Assembly (NCBI GenBank): GCA_910589075.1
Contig: CAJUSK010000026.1
Span: 47,096-111,095 of the forward strand
From: an uncultured Lachnospiraceae bacterium
GTDB taxonomy: Bacteria; Bacillota; Clostridia; Lachnospirales; Lachnospiraceae
Direction of reading: 5' to 3'
DNA: 64,000 nt
Part shown: in pieces, positions 32,469 through 41,856 of the stretch
How positions within the stretch are numbered: position 1 is the first letter of the stretch
Layout: each line of letters begins with the position of its first letter
Position numbers and translations under genes: made by a program
The notes under the pieces: model-generated
The model's database searches: none
What the model was told of the DNA's origin: nothing
Seen by the model: only the letters and a program-made list of their open reading frames with translations

Positions 32469-33434
32469 TTATGACTCAGAAACCCCATAAGCGCGGGACA
32501 GCATAAGTGTCTGCAGGGCCCAGTTGTAGTGGGTCTTTTTTTCGTTCATCCGCGCACCTGCGGCACTGCCTCTGACAAAAGAAGGATCAGAAATATCCCA
32601 GCCCAGAATCGCATGGGCGTCTTCCAGATCGGCGGGACTGACACGGTATGCTTCATTGACAAGGGGGATTTGCCGGGGATGGATTACAGTTTTGCCGATG
32701 AAACCGCACAGGCGGTCCTCCTGTAGTTCACGGCGCAGCCCGTCGTCCCAGCCAGTGCCGCCATAGTATTCCCATACGGGGCCGGAAATTACATAGTCCG
32801 GGCCATATATGGCAATGATGTCGGAAAAAACCTGTGCCACGGTATGGATCCTGTGGATGGATTGGCTGACGCTTCTGCGGAAGCCGAGTACATTGCACAA
32901 ATCATTGCCGCCTACCCGTATATTCAGAACCAGATCGGATACTGCGTCCAATCTGTCTTTCAGGGTACAGAGAATGTCCGTCCGGTGTCCGGGATGGAGG
33001 AGGATGGGGCTTTCCAGAATGGGCATGATATATTTATGACAATGGTATGTTTGCTGAATATCCAGCGCAGCCTCTATATAAGTGTCTGCCGAGTCCGGAG
33101 AAAATTTGGGCAGGATATAACCTTTTACCAGATCATGTGCCTCTTCCAGACGCTTTGTCAGGTCAGTGATCTGCTGTGGATTCCTGACACGGATAAAGAA
33201 ATCGGGGAGAAAGAAAGGGGTTGTGGCATGAAGCCGGCAAAGTGTTTGCAGATTTCGGATCAGCATTTCTTCCGCCTCGGCGACACAATCATCATTGATG
33301 GTATCTTCCAGACACAATGCCATGGAAAAATGGGTGCCAAAACGGTTTTCTGGCAGGGAATGTACGATGGCAGGGTTATTGGCGGGGCAGTATAACAGAG
33401 GGCCCACATTGTAATATGGCAAGGCATCTTTCAT
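32469..33434 (-). CDS. CitE/HpcH-like C-C bond lyase (Ter-associated)
   Basis: 321 residues from the ATG at 33434 (AGGAG 11-12 bases upstream). The frame is open to a TTG at 33557, but the promoter on this strand places transcription start at that point, so the shorter form is preferred. The TIM-barrel motifs are MALCLEDTI with the metal-binding acids, FFIRVRN, YILPKFSP, PILESP and RVGGNDLCNVLGFRR, ending in GKTVIHPRQI. Such CitE-like lyases recur in Ter loci next to the PRTase and StiP genes. Substrate unknown. It is the only Ter gene here on the minus strand. Confidence 0.85.
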   Translation of the reverse strand: MKDALPYYNVGPLLYCPANNPAIVHSLPENRFGTHFSMALCLEDTINDDCVAEAEEMLIRNLQTLCRLHATTPFFLPDFFIRVRNPQQITDLTKRLEEAHDLVKGYILPKFSPDSADTYIEAALDIQQTYHCHKYIMPILESPILLHPGHRTDILCTLKDRLDAVSDLVLNIRVGGNDLCNVLGFRRSVSQSIHRIHTVAQVFSDIIAIYGPDYVISGPVWEYYGGTGWDDGLRRELQEDRLCGFIGKTVIHPRQIPLVNEAYRVSPADLEDAHAILGWDISDPSFVRGSAAGARMNEKKTHYNWALQTLMLSRAYGVSES

Positions 33435-33563
33435 GACAATGTTTTCTCCTGTTTTGTGTAATATGACCGTCTGCGGCCATGTCTGCAGACGATATGTGAA
33501 GGCCGGTTCTGCCTGCAACAGAGTGATTGTCTGCGTAAAGGCATGACTGCTTATCAAAAAGAC

Positions 33564-33592
33564 ATTATAGGGCAGTTTGGGAGAAATGTCAA
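33564..33592 (-). promoter_or_regulatory. Consensus promoter for the CitE-like gene
   Basis: On the minus strand TTGACA (33592-33587) and TATAAT (33569-33564) are 17 bases apart, a perfect sigma-A promoter. Transcription would start near 33557, giving a leader of roughly 120 bases to the ATG. Confidence 0.8.
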
Positions 33593-33730
33593 AATTATGA
33601 TTTGCCTGCCAATCCGGCTTTTATCAGGCTTGATAGAACGGGTATGCTTTTTCGGAAATATACAATGGCGGCCGTACAGGGACACCTCATACGGCGGAGC
33701 CCGATTCTCAGGCAGGGCGCGGATGTGAAA

Positions 33731-33772
33731 ACCATAGAAGCCATGCTTCGCGAGTCTTCTATGGTCATGAAT
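33731..33772 (-). repeat. Dispersed hairpin repeat, copy 5 (inverted, diverged)
   Basis: ACCATAGAAG pairs with CTTCTATGGT, followed by CATGAAT. The A-to-C change at the third position is matched by a T-to-G change on the other arm, a compensatory pair that keeps the stem. Confidence 0.75.
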
Positions 33773-33814
33773 CATCAGATTTTTCAATTCCGAAAGGAAT
33801 TCAAAAACACTCTA

Positions 33815-33843
33815 TTGAAAGACAATTTATGGAAAGTTATAAT
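33815..33843 (+). promoter_or_regulatory. Promoter of the HD-Hsp90 / TelA / TerD operon
   Basis: TTGAAA at 33815-33820, 17-base spacer, TATAAT at 33838-33843. Start of transcription near 33850, about 83 bases before the ATG. Confidence 0.75.
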
Positions 33844-33932
33844 TAAAAAGCGATGATAAAAATTGTACAGACCAGTGTCTGTAACATGATATACGATGAA
33901 ACGATTGATTGGACGCTGGAGGAGGAATCTTT

Positions 33933-36900
33933 ATGATGCATTCTGAAAAACTGGAAGAAACAACGCTCTGGAAAATTTATCAGGAAAAAACAGCTTCCGG
34001 CAAAGAGCGCAGTGATTGGGTGGAACGTGTGTACAGGGCTGCTGCAAAGTATATGATGGATGTGCGTCTGACATTTCAGAATTATACGTTGCATGACGAG
34101 ACACATATATTGAATGTGATGGATGCAATGAGCGGATTGTTGGGAGATCAAATTTCCCGGCTGACGGTGGGAGAAATGGAACTGCTGATTCTGGCAGCCT
34201 GTCTGCATGACCTGGGTATGGTGTATACCGAAAGGGAAAAGCAGCAATGCTATCAGGATAAGACGGCGTGCAGAAAATTTTTAAGGACATATTGTCCGGA
34301 ATTACTGGGGTATCCGCCGCAGGACTGGACAGAGGATATCCGCAGATGGTATCTCAGGACATTGCATCCTTTTCGGCTTCCACAGGTGTTACATAATGCA
34401 GCATGGAAAGATGTATTTGATAAACGGCCTCTGGATATGGTGCCGGAACGGTGTGTGATTGCGGTCTGTCAGGCCCATGGAGCTGGTGCGGAAGAACTTT
34501 TGCATAACAGAGATTTGGAATATTTGTCCGCAAGTGAGGTGGACCCTCTGTTCTGTGCGCTTTTGCTGCGTCTGAGCGATCTGCTGGATTTTGACGACAC
34601 CCGCGCGCCCCATATATTGTACGGCTATGCGGCCTGTAATGCAAAGAGCCGGGCTGAGTGGGACAAGCACCAAGCGTCGGCGGGGTTCCGCTATTCGCCC
34701 TCTCCTTCCGCGGACGATTTGCCCTATAAAGCGCGGTGCACCAATCCGGGCATAGAGCACGCGGTGAGAGATTTTCTGGACTGGGTGGATGAAGAACTGG
34801 CGAGCTGCGCAAAACTGCAGAAACATTGTAGGGCCGGGTGGCAGCGGGAATTCCCTTTTCCCAGAGCGGTTATGCGGAAAGAGATTGAATCGGACGGATA
34901 TATGAGCGGCGATTTTTGCCTGACCATGGACCAGGAACAGATTTTAAAACTTCTGACCGGGGAAAATCTATATGACAGTACGGATGTCTTTATCAGAGAG
35001 CTGTTGCAGAACGCCATTGACGCTACCCTGCTCCGGGGTGAAATGGAACCTGATTTTATTCCCGAACAGTCCCGTATTGATTTATGGGAATGGTATGATC
35101 AGGAAGGGAATATATGGTTCCGCATTGATGATCAGGGAACCGGTATGACACTGGGGATGTTACAGCGGTATTTTCTCAAGGTGGGCAATTCCTACTATAA
35201 TTCGCGGGAACTTGACCGGGATCTGCGGGACCATGGACAGACAGAAAGATTTAATGGAATCAGCCGTTTCGGGATCGGGTTTCTGTCCTGTTTTCTCTGT
35301 GCAGATTATGCGGAGGTTTCCACGCTGTATTTTGATCCTGATAAAAACCGCAGGGAAGAGGAAACCGCTGAATCTTATCAGACCATACGCTATGGCCTGC
35401 GTCTGCAGGTTTCCGGCCTGCGGGGTTATTTTACATTAAAGAATCAGGCGAAGTATCATCAGACGGAAGAAGAACTGCCGGCTCCGCCCGGTTATGCCGC
35501 CGGTATGCAGAAGGACTATGAGCGGGATGGCTACAGGGAGAAGCCGGGAACGTCCATCGTCATTCGCCTGAATCCGGGAAAACTCGGCACATTAAATCTC
35601 CGCGAAGCGGTAAAAAAATATTTATTGGGCGCCAGAATACCGGTATTTTATAATAACAGGCGTATTGGAAAAACCTATGAAGAATTGATGCGGGCGGCAC
35701 ATGAGCTGGAAGGAGAGAAAATCTATGAGTTGACTCCGGAGTTGAAGAAACAGTTTGACGATCATTTTCCGGCAGTGCGCGGGCAGTATCCCAAGATCGT
35801 GGTGTCCGTAACTGCGCTGGACGGGGAGAAAAACAGGATTTTACATGACTTTTCGGGTGTGGTTACGAGATTTGAAGTACGCTTTGATAAAAAAATGCGG
35901 TGGTCTGTGAAGGATCAGGTTTATGAAGTAGTCGCAGAGACTGATTTATCAGATGGAGGTATGAAGATAACGCTCAGTAGCAGAAATAAGAACCGAAAGG
36001 GTGCATATTGGAGGAGTTATGATGACTGGAAGAAGTTTGCAGACAGTTGGGATACAGAAGAAATAGCGGCTTTGCGTACAGAATTTGACAGGTGTTCTGT
36101 TTGCCCCAGGGCGGAAGATATTATGAAAGTATGGCAGCCGTTTGCTGACCAGATGGATCTGTATGAAATTTGGAAAATGTATCATGATGCGCAACAGTAT
36201 GTGGAAATGCGATTTTTGTCAGATGAGGTAATGCCTGTGAGTATAGGTCAGTTTTGCCCGGATAACCAGTTTGTAAAATTTACATATGTATATCAGGGGA
36301 TTGTAGCCGGGAATTTTTGTGATTATATTACCGTTGGCGGAGTAGCCAGTTTTGCGGTATTTCTGTCAGAGGGCATGTGGAAGCCGACTGTGGAAGTCAG
36401 CCGTTCCGGGGTATCGGGCCTGCCATTAAAGGTTTTGGTTGCGATAGGAGGCATTTGCCATAAGTATGGGATAGAAGAGTATGGAAGAATGTATTTATCC
36501 GGATTACAGGGGTGGCAAGACAGTTTTCTAAAAGAATGGCGGAATGTGCGAAATTCTGAGATGGATTCATGGATGCGGGAGAATTTGTATCACTATTTTT
36601 TGGAATTAAAACAGATGTTACAAAAACCATGTGAGGATTCGGACTCATCTTTTTTGTCATATGATACTTACAATGCAATTTTTTATAAATATCTGAAAGC
36701 GTACTTACAGGATACCTATGAGATGACAATCAACTATGAAGAGGGGCAGATACTTTCCTTTTACGAAAAGGAAGAACAGGGAACGGATGATATATTTGAC
36801 CTGCTTCCGCCAATGCTGTTCTGCAAAGCCGCAACTGCCCAAAGCCGACGGTATCTCTGTAGTGCAAATCCTGTAAACAGAAGAGGCATTACGGTTGACC

Positions 36901-37133
36901 ATCCGTTTATGATCTGGTTTCTGGAACATGCAATCCTGCTCATGCAATATTATCAAAGGCAATTTTGGCAAATTGTGAACTGCATCTGTGATAATACAGT
37001 AAACTGTATTATAGAACAATGCAATGAAATCCGGGAACAGTTGCTGGCCTTGCCGGGCTACCATGGTGTGGATGTGTCTGCTTTTCCAAAGTTGAGCGAT
37101 GCCGATTTCTGGGTAATGGAGACAGAAACATAA
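33933..37133 (+). CDS. HD-domain / Hsp90-like ATPase fusion protein
   Basis: 1066 residues from the ATG at 33933 (GGAGGAGG seven bases upstream). Residues 40-220 form an HD hydrolase-like domain: HDETH at 54-58 and ACLHDLG with His92-Asp93, and a later LRLSDLLDFDD. Residues 335-600 are a GHKL/Hsp90-type ATPase: N-box FIRELLQNAIDAT at 353-365, IDDQGTGMT at 398-406, SRFGIGFLSCF at 444-454. The C-terminal 450 residues are unrecognised. No signal peptide. Such HD-Hsp90 fusions are predicted conflict or stress effectors. It starts the operon that carries TelA and TerD, pointing to a chaperone-like or signalling role. Confidence 0.82.
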   Translation: MMHSEKLEETTLWKIYQEKTASGKERSDWVERVYRAAAKYMMDVRLTFQNYTLHDETHILNVMDAMSGLLGDQISRLTVGEMELLILAACLHDLGMVYTEREKQQCYQDKTACRKFLRTYCPELLGYPPQDWTEDIRRWYLRTLHPFRLPQVLHNAAWKDVFDKRPLDMVPERCVIAVCQAHGAGAEELLHNRDLEYLSASEVDPLFCALLLRLSDLLDFDDTRAPHILYGYAACNAKSRAEWDKHQASAGFRYSPSPSADDLPYKARCTNPGIEHAVRDFLDWVDEELASCAKLQKHCRAGWQREFPFPRAVMRKEIESDGYMSGDFCLTMDQEQILKLLTGENLYDSTDVFIRELLQNAIDATLLRGEMEPDFIPEQSRIDLWEWYDQEGNIWFRIDDQGTGMTLGMLQRYFLKVGNSYYNSRELDRDLRDHGQTERFNGISRFGIGFLSCFLCADYAEVSTLYFDPDKNRREEETAESYQTIRYGLRLQVSGLRGYFTLKNQAKYHQTEEELPAPPGYAAGMQKDYERDGYREKPGTSIVIRLNPGKLGTLNLREAVKKYLLGARIPVFYNNRRIGKTYEELMRAAHELEGEKIYELTPELKKQFDDHFPAVRGQYPKIVVSVTALDGEKNRILHDFSGVVTRFEVRFDKKMRWSVKDQVYEVVAETDLSDGGMKITLSSRNKNRKGAYWRSYDDWKKFADSWDTEEIAALRTEFDRCSVCPRAEDIMKVWQPFADQMDLYEIWKMYHDAQQYVEMRFLSDEVMPVSIGQFCPDNQFVKFTYVYQGIVAGNFCDYITVGGVASFAVFLSEGMWKPTVEVSRSGVSGLPLKVLVAIGGICHKYGIEEYGRMYLSGLQGWQDSFLKEWRNVRNSEMDSWMRENLYHYFLELKQMLQKPCEDSDSSFLSYDTYNAIFYKYLKAYLQDTYEMTINYEEGQILSFYEKEEQGTDDIFDLLPPMLFCKAATAQSRRYLCSANPVNRRGITVDHPFMIWFLEHAILLMQYYQRQFWQIVNCICDNTVNCIIEQCNEIREQLLALPGYHGVDVSAFPKLSDADFWVMETET

Positions 37134-37285
37134 AATGCTTCAGAGAAACAATAGCATATCCTACATTTTTGTGGTAATATTAAGTTATTATGCTGCAGCC
37201 ATGGCATAAACTGTACTTTGGGGTGAGCGCAAAGGAGTTCGGCGGTTTCCTATTGCAGTGGCTGCGGGCCGAGAGGTGACGGCAT

Positions 37286-38920
37286 ATGGGGTATCAATAT
37301 ACGGAAAAGAGATATAATGTGATAAAACTCTCTTCCCTGGAGGAATTTGTCAATATCAGAGGCGGTATAAACGGAAACCGGCAGGATGTATATTTTATCC
37401 GGGCAGTGGGTGCAGGAGCGGCCTTTGCCGGTGAAGTGACAGCCATGGACCGGGAAATGACCCGCCGGATGGATGCGGGATGGGTGGTCTATAACAGGGT
37501 GGGAACGTTTCCCACAAGTATCCCTATGGAAGAGACGAGTGTGTATACGGCCTGTTATGATACATGGGATACAGGGGGAAAACAGAACCTGTATACAAAA
37601 GCCTTTGGAGAGATGTCGGGGCTGGGAGCGATATTGAGCACGGCCTGTGGGCGGGTGTTGGATATCTGGCGGCAGTATCATCCAGGCGTCAGCGGTTCCA
37701 TGGAGCGGAATTTTGTCAGCAAGCTATTGTACTGGACAGACAGGATGGCGTCCGTGTATCTGCAGCCGTGGGACAGTGGGAAACCCATGAAGTTTGTAGC
37801 CCAGGGGATCGTAAAGGAACAGGGATATCTTTTCTGCTATTTTCTGACGCTTCTGGGGATTGATGTGTTACTGCTGCAAACGGAAACAGATATTGATGAA
37901 AAGCTGGACGGGCTGCATCTTTCAGCACAGTTTGTGCTGGGCGAGAAGCGGGCTGTTTCACTGGATACATACCGCAGGGAGGCATATTCCCCTGCCGGAA
38001 GCGGACAGTCGGTGGCGACTTTACCTGGTACTGCACATTCCGGAAATGGAATACAGTCAGGGGCTGCAAGGAACAACGAGGCTTCCTTACCGGTTTCCGA
38101 CGGTGCGGACAGGCCTGTGCGTGTGGTGATACCGCCCAGGCCCGGGAGGCGGACATCTGCTTCGCCACAGACAGGTTCGGCGGTTTCCGGTTCTCATGCC
38201 GGTGGCGGCACGGGGGCTTTGTCTGTGGGAGGCAGAGAACGTACCTTTGCAGGAAATAACCGGACACCTGTCAGTGCCCAAAGCGGCAGAGGGGGCGTTG
38301 GCAGCAGCCGGAATTTAGCCGGCACAGTCCAGGGCATGCCTGCCAGAGAACTGACATTTGAAGAACTGGCCCGGAAGGCTTCCTCCGTGGTGATGATAAC
38401 GCTGTATGACGGCGGCGGTGAAATCGTGGGTACCGGTTCGGGGATTATGATCGGACGGGGCGGATACATACTGACCAACCATCATGTGGCCTGTCACGGG
38501 CGGCGTTATTCGGTCAGAATTGAGAATGATGAAACAGTGTATGATACAGATGAAATGATTAAATACAATCAGGTTCTGGATCTGGCTGTGATCCGCATTC
38601 ACCGGGAGTTACAGCCGCTGTCGGTTTACCGGGGGAGGGAACCTCTGGTGAGAGGGCAGAAGGTGGTGGCCATAGGCAGTCCTCTGGGGCTGTTTAATTC
38701 CGTTTCCGACGGCATCATTGCCGGTTTCCGTAATATAGAGGACGTGGATATGATTCAGTATACGGCGCCTGTGACCGGCGGCAGTTCCGGCGGCGCTGTC
38801 CTGAATATGTACGGAGAAGTCATTGGCATTCATCATGGAAGTTTTGGAGAAGGGCTGAATCTGGGCCTTGCCATCGGATATGAATTTATTAATACCTTTG
38901 CGGGCGGATTTTATGCATGA
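37286..38920 (+). CDS. YceG-like domain fused to a trypsin-like serine protease
   Basis: 544 residues, no signal peptide. Residues 1-230 resemble one half of YceG, the Ter-operon protein: KFVAQGIVKEQGYLFCYFLTLLGIDVLLLQTETD at about 169-202. Residues 235-350 are a Gly/Ser/Pro-rich flexible linker. Residues 355-544 are an S1 (DegP/trypsin-like) protease with His400 (ILTNHHVA), Asp432 (LDLAVI) and Ser501 (TGGSSGGAV) in place, so it should be active. It lacks a PDZ domain. A cytoplasmic protease tethered to a Ter domain suggests a stress-triggered proteolytic effector. A rhomboid protease follows directly. Confidence 0.8.
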   Translation: MGYQYTEKRYNVIKLSSLEEFVNIRGGINGNRQDVYFIRAVGAGAAFAGEVTAMDREMTRRMDAGWVVYNRVGTFPTSIPMEETSVYTACYDTWDTGGKQNLYTKAFGEMSGLGAILSTACGRVLDIWRQYHPGVSGSMERNFVSKLLYWTDRMASVYLQPWDSGKPMKFVAQGIVKEQGYLFCYFLTLLGIDVLLLQTETDIDEKLDGLHLSAQFVLGEKRAVSLDTYRREAYSPAGSGQSVATLPGTAHSGNGIQSGAARNNEASLPVSDGADRPVRVVIPPRPGRRTSASPQTGSAVSGSHAGGGTGALSVGGRERTFAGNNRTPVSAQSGRGGVGSSRNLAGTVQGMPARELTFEELARKASSVVMITLYDGGGEIVGTGSGIMIGRGGYILTNHHVACHGRRYSVRIENDETVYDTDEMIKYNQVLDLAVIRIHRELQPLSVYRGREPLVRGQKVVAIGSPLGLFNSVSDGIIAGFRNIEDVDMIQYTAPVTGGSSGGAVLNMYGEVIGIHHGSFGEGLNLGLAIGYEFINTFAGGFYA

Positions 38921-38970
38921 CAACAGAACTTCGCAAGGTGTGTTTTTGGTTGTCAGAGGGAGATATGGAT

Positions 38971-39555
38971 ATGAATGGAAAAAAACTGCGGGTAGCTTTC
39001 AACTCTCCGGTTATTCTGGGATTTACCGGATTGTGTCTGATTGCATTGATTTTGGATTATGTGACGAAAGGATATGTGAACACCCACTTTTTCAGTGTAT
39101 ATCGTTCCTCGCTGGTCAATCCGCTCACATATGTGCGCCTGTTTGGTCATGTGGTGGGTCATGCGGGGATGGATCATTTCCTGGGGAACAGTATGTTGAT
39201 TCTGGTTGTGGGGCCGTTGCTGGAAGAAAAGTATGGTTCTTATAATATCCTGTTTATCATACTGACGACGGCTCTGGGTACGGGAATCGTGCATATGTTA
39301 TGTTTCCCCCGCAGTGCTCTTCTGGGGGCCAGCGGAGTGGTATTTGCGTTTATCATGTTATCTTCCTTTACCTGTGTACGGGATGGGGAGATACCTTTAA
39401 CATTTATACTGGTGACAGCATTGTATATCGGCGGACAGGTGTATGAGGGATTGTTCGTCAGCAGCAATGTGTCCAACCTGACCCATATACTGGGTGGTCT
39501 TGTGGGAGCGATGCTGGGATATGTGATGCATAAATATAAAATGAACCGGTATTGA
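38971..39555 (+). CDS. Rhomboid-family intramembrane serine protease
   Basis: 194 residues from the ATG at 38971, chosen because GAGGGAG lies eight bases before it; an ATG at 38917 overlapping the previous stop would add 18 residues and remains possible. About six membrane segments. The rhomboid features are HVVGHAGMDHFLGN (60-73), the active-site Ser121 in LGASGVVFAF and His172 in NLTHILGG. It sits between the YceG-trypsin fusion and the YceG-like gene, so its substrate may be a membrane stress sensor in the same system. Confidence 0.87.
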   Translation: MNGKKLRVAFNSPVILGFTGLCLIALILDYVTKGYVNTHFFSVYRSSLVNPLTYVRLFGHVVGHAGMDHFLGNSMLILVVGPLLEEKYGSYNILFIILTTALGTGIVHMLCFPRSALLGASGVVFAFIMLSSFTCVRDGEIPLTFILVTALYIGGQVYEGLFVSSNVSNLTHILGGLVGAMLGYVMHKYKMNRY

Positions 39556-39570
39556 TTGAGGGCAGAGTTT

Positions 39571-41856
39571 ATGTTTGCACATCAGAAACTGGATGATTTG
39601 AATGAGTATTTTTTAAACGGAAGTGACCGACCGGGTAAAAGTGTATATTTTTACCGGATTTGCGGTTACAATGACAGTGTCAGGCGTTTTCTGGTACAAT
39701 ATTATGAAGAAGCGGCAAAATCAGGTGTGGTCATAGAAGGCCGGATTCCGAACCCGGATGAAAGGAATCTGGATTATTATGAAGAAGTGATGGGGCTGGA
39801 CTTTCGGTTGGATGTGGATTTTCTGGATATAAGCCTGAAAAAATGGCTGCCCAGAATGGGAGAGCGCCAGAGAAAGCAGGTGGCTTCAGCGATTTATGAT
39901 TCTCTGACGGCAATGCGGAAAGCCGGGAAAAATGAAAATATGCTGAAAAATGCATATATCAAGTTTATGTGCTGGCTGTATTATCGGTTTGAGCGGGTGG
40001 TCAATCAACTGGGAGGCGACCGTTTTCCCAAGATATTATATGAAGGGGCCATCAGCCGGTATGAACTGGATATGCTGCATATTCTGTCAGGGGCGGGCTG
40101 TGACATCGTACTCCTGCTGTTGCAGGGGGAAGGGTCCTATCGTAAGACGGACCCGGATTCTGCCGTTTCCAGGCAGCTTGCATTGCCGGATATGGCGGAC
40201 TTTCCGGAGGGCTTCGGTATCAGGTGGCTTCGACGGGAACTGGAAGCGGACAGGAATCAGGCGCGGGTATGCGGCTCTCCCCCGCAGTTGCGGGGATGTA
40301 CCAATACATGGATGGAAGGTAAGGGACTTGCGGATATATTAAAGCCGGTGTCCGCTCGTGGAAAAGAGGACGGGGTGTATTATAACTGTTTTCTGCGCAT
40401 GAGCGGTGTGGAGGACAAACTGACATACCAGAATGATTTGTACCGTTTCTGGATGGAATTATCGGGAAGCGGCAGGAAAATTGTCATTGTGGAGCAGGAA
40501 ATGACAGCGCCGTCCAATGAAGAAATCGGTATGATCAGGAGAAACCCCTGCGACAGCCTGGACAGTCTGATACCGGAGCTTTCAAAGAATATTGTGTTTG
40601 GCGGCAATATGGAACTGCAGAAAATCATGCGGTCTGCTTTTATAGAAACAATGCGGGAAGAGGCCGCAGGGTCAACGGGAAATCTGAGCCGCCTTACGGG
40701 CAGAGCCGTTTATCTTCTGTGTTGGTTAAAGCGGTATCAGGATCAGTTATTTGCCGGCTGGGATGTATCCCGTCCTGGCTGCTTTATTTATCTGGGTGGC
40801 TGCAAAAGTGACAATGAGGCGTTTTTCCTCCGGTTTATGGGCAGATTGCCTGTGGATGTGCTGATACTGGTACCGGATTTGAACAGGCCATGCCGTCTCC
40901 GTTCTGACCGGTTGTATGAGTTGCGGTATGAGACTTCCATGGAGTTACAGCGGTTTCCACGTCAGGATGCAGGTGTACATATGCCCACTGTGGCATATCA
41001 TGCCGAACGGGAATTGGATACATTGTTATACCAGGATACAGGAATGTATCGGGAGCAGCAATTTCAAAAGGCCACTTCCATGACCCTGCAGCCCATTTAT
41101 GAGGAGATTTCCATTCTGTGGAATGCGGAAATGAAATACCGGCCCGGTTTTGAAGTGACAGATTCCATTGTCAACATGCCGGTTATATTTGCGAAAGTAT
41201 CAGGTGTGAAAGACGGCCGGGTAAAAGCGTATTGGGCAGAGGTGGACAAACTCCTGTCACAGGAAACCATACTGGTGCCGGGCGGGCCCTGTCTGCGGCC
41301 TCATGAAAATAATCCGATGAAGGCATATGTGACGCAGTTTTTAAAAAAGGGAAAATTGCAGCGGAGCAAAATAAAGGAACACCCAGCCTATACCTATGGC
41401 GTTTTGCGTGAAGAGATACAGGAACATATACTGGATAAGCTGCAGCTCCTTCTGGACCAGCGGATTATCCGGGGCACTTATGAAAATGGCACGGAATATA
41501 CAATCCTTGCAACCGTTTTAAACCTGAGCAAAAATATGGTGCGGATTCTGCAGCGGTTTGACTTTACCAAACGGAATCCCAAACTGGTATACATTCATAC
41601 ATCCGATTTTCTGATTCCGCTGGAGGACAGTATTCTGGCAGCGTTTTTGAATCTGGTAGGATTTGATGTGGTTTTTTTCATTCCTACAGGATATCAGTGT
41701 GTGGAAAAGTATTACAACAGACAAATCATGGAAGAGTATCGGATTGGGGAATATATGTATGATATGGGCATTCCCGGTTTTGACAGCAATTCCGTAAATG
41801 CCCGCCGTTCGTGGCGGGATAAGGTGTTTAAGAGAGGAGACAGAAGATGGGATTAG
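39571..41856 (+). CDS. YceG-like protein of the Ter operon
   Basis: 761 residues from the ATG at 39571 (GAGGG eight bases upstream). Two related halves can be seen, each with a Rossmann-like segment: ISRYELDMLHILSGAGCDIVLLLL near residue 170-195 and CFIYLGGCKSDNEAFFLRFMGRLPVDVLILVPDL near 400-435. The pattern matches YceG of Bacillus ter operons, a family of unknown biochemistry. It overlaps the telA start by ten bases. The fusion protein upstream carries one copy of the same type of domain, so the two may interact. Confidence 0.75.
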   Translation: MFAHQKLDDLNEYFLNGSDRPGKSVYFYRICGYNDSVRRFLVQYYEEAAKSGVVIEGRIPNPDERNLDYYEEVMGLDFRLDVDFLDISLKKWLPRMGERQRKQVASAIYDSLTAMRKAGKNENMLKNAYIKFMCWLYYRFERVVNQLGGDRFPKILYEGAISRYELDMLHILSGAGCDIVLLLLQGEGSYRKTDPDSAVSRQLALPDMADFPEGFGIRWLRRELEADRNQARVCGSPPQLRGCTNTWMEGKGLADILKPVSARGKEDGVYYNCFLRMSGVEDKLTYQNDLYRFWMELSGSGRKIVIVEQEMTAPSNEEIGMIRRNPCDSLDSLIPELSKNIVFGGNMELQKIMRSAFIETMREEAAGSTGNLSRLTGRAVYLLCWLKRYQDQLFAGWDVSRPGCFIYLGGCKSDNEAFFLRFMGRLPVDVLILVPDLNRPCRLRSDRLYELRYETSMELQRFPRQDAGVHMPTVAYHAERELDTLLYQDTGMYREQQFQKATSMTLQPIYEEISILWNAEMKYRPGFEVTDSIVNMPVIFAKVSGVKDGRVKAYWAEVDKLLSQETILVPGGPCLRPHENNPMKAYVTQFLKKGKLQRSKIKEHPAYTYGVLREEIQEHILDKLQLLLDQRIIRGTYENGTEYTILATVLNLSKNMVRILQRFDFTKRNPKLVYIHTSDFLIPLEDSILAAFLNLVGFDVVFFIPTGYQCVEKYYNRQIMEEYRIGEYMYDMGIPGFDSNSVNARRSWRDKVFKRGDRRWD

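Noticed and set aside
33435..33557. N-terminal extension of the CitE-like protein from a TTG at 33557
   Set aside because: The consensus promoter on this strand puts the transcription start at the same place and no ribosome site can precede it.
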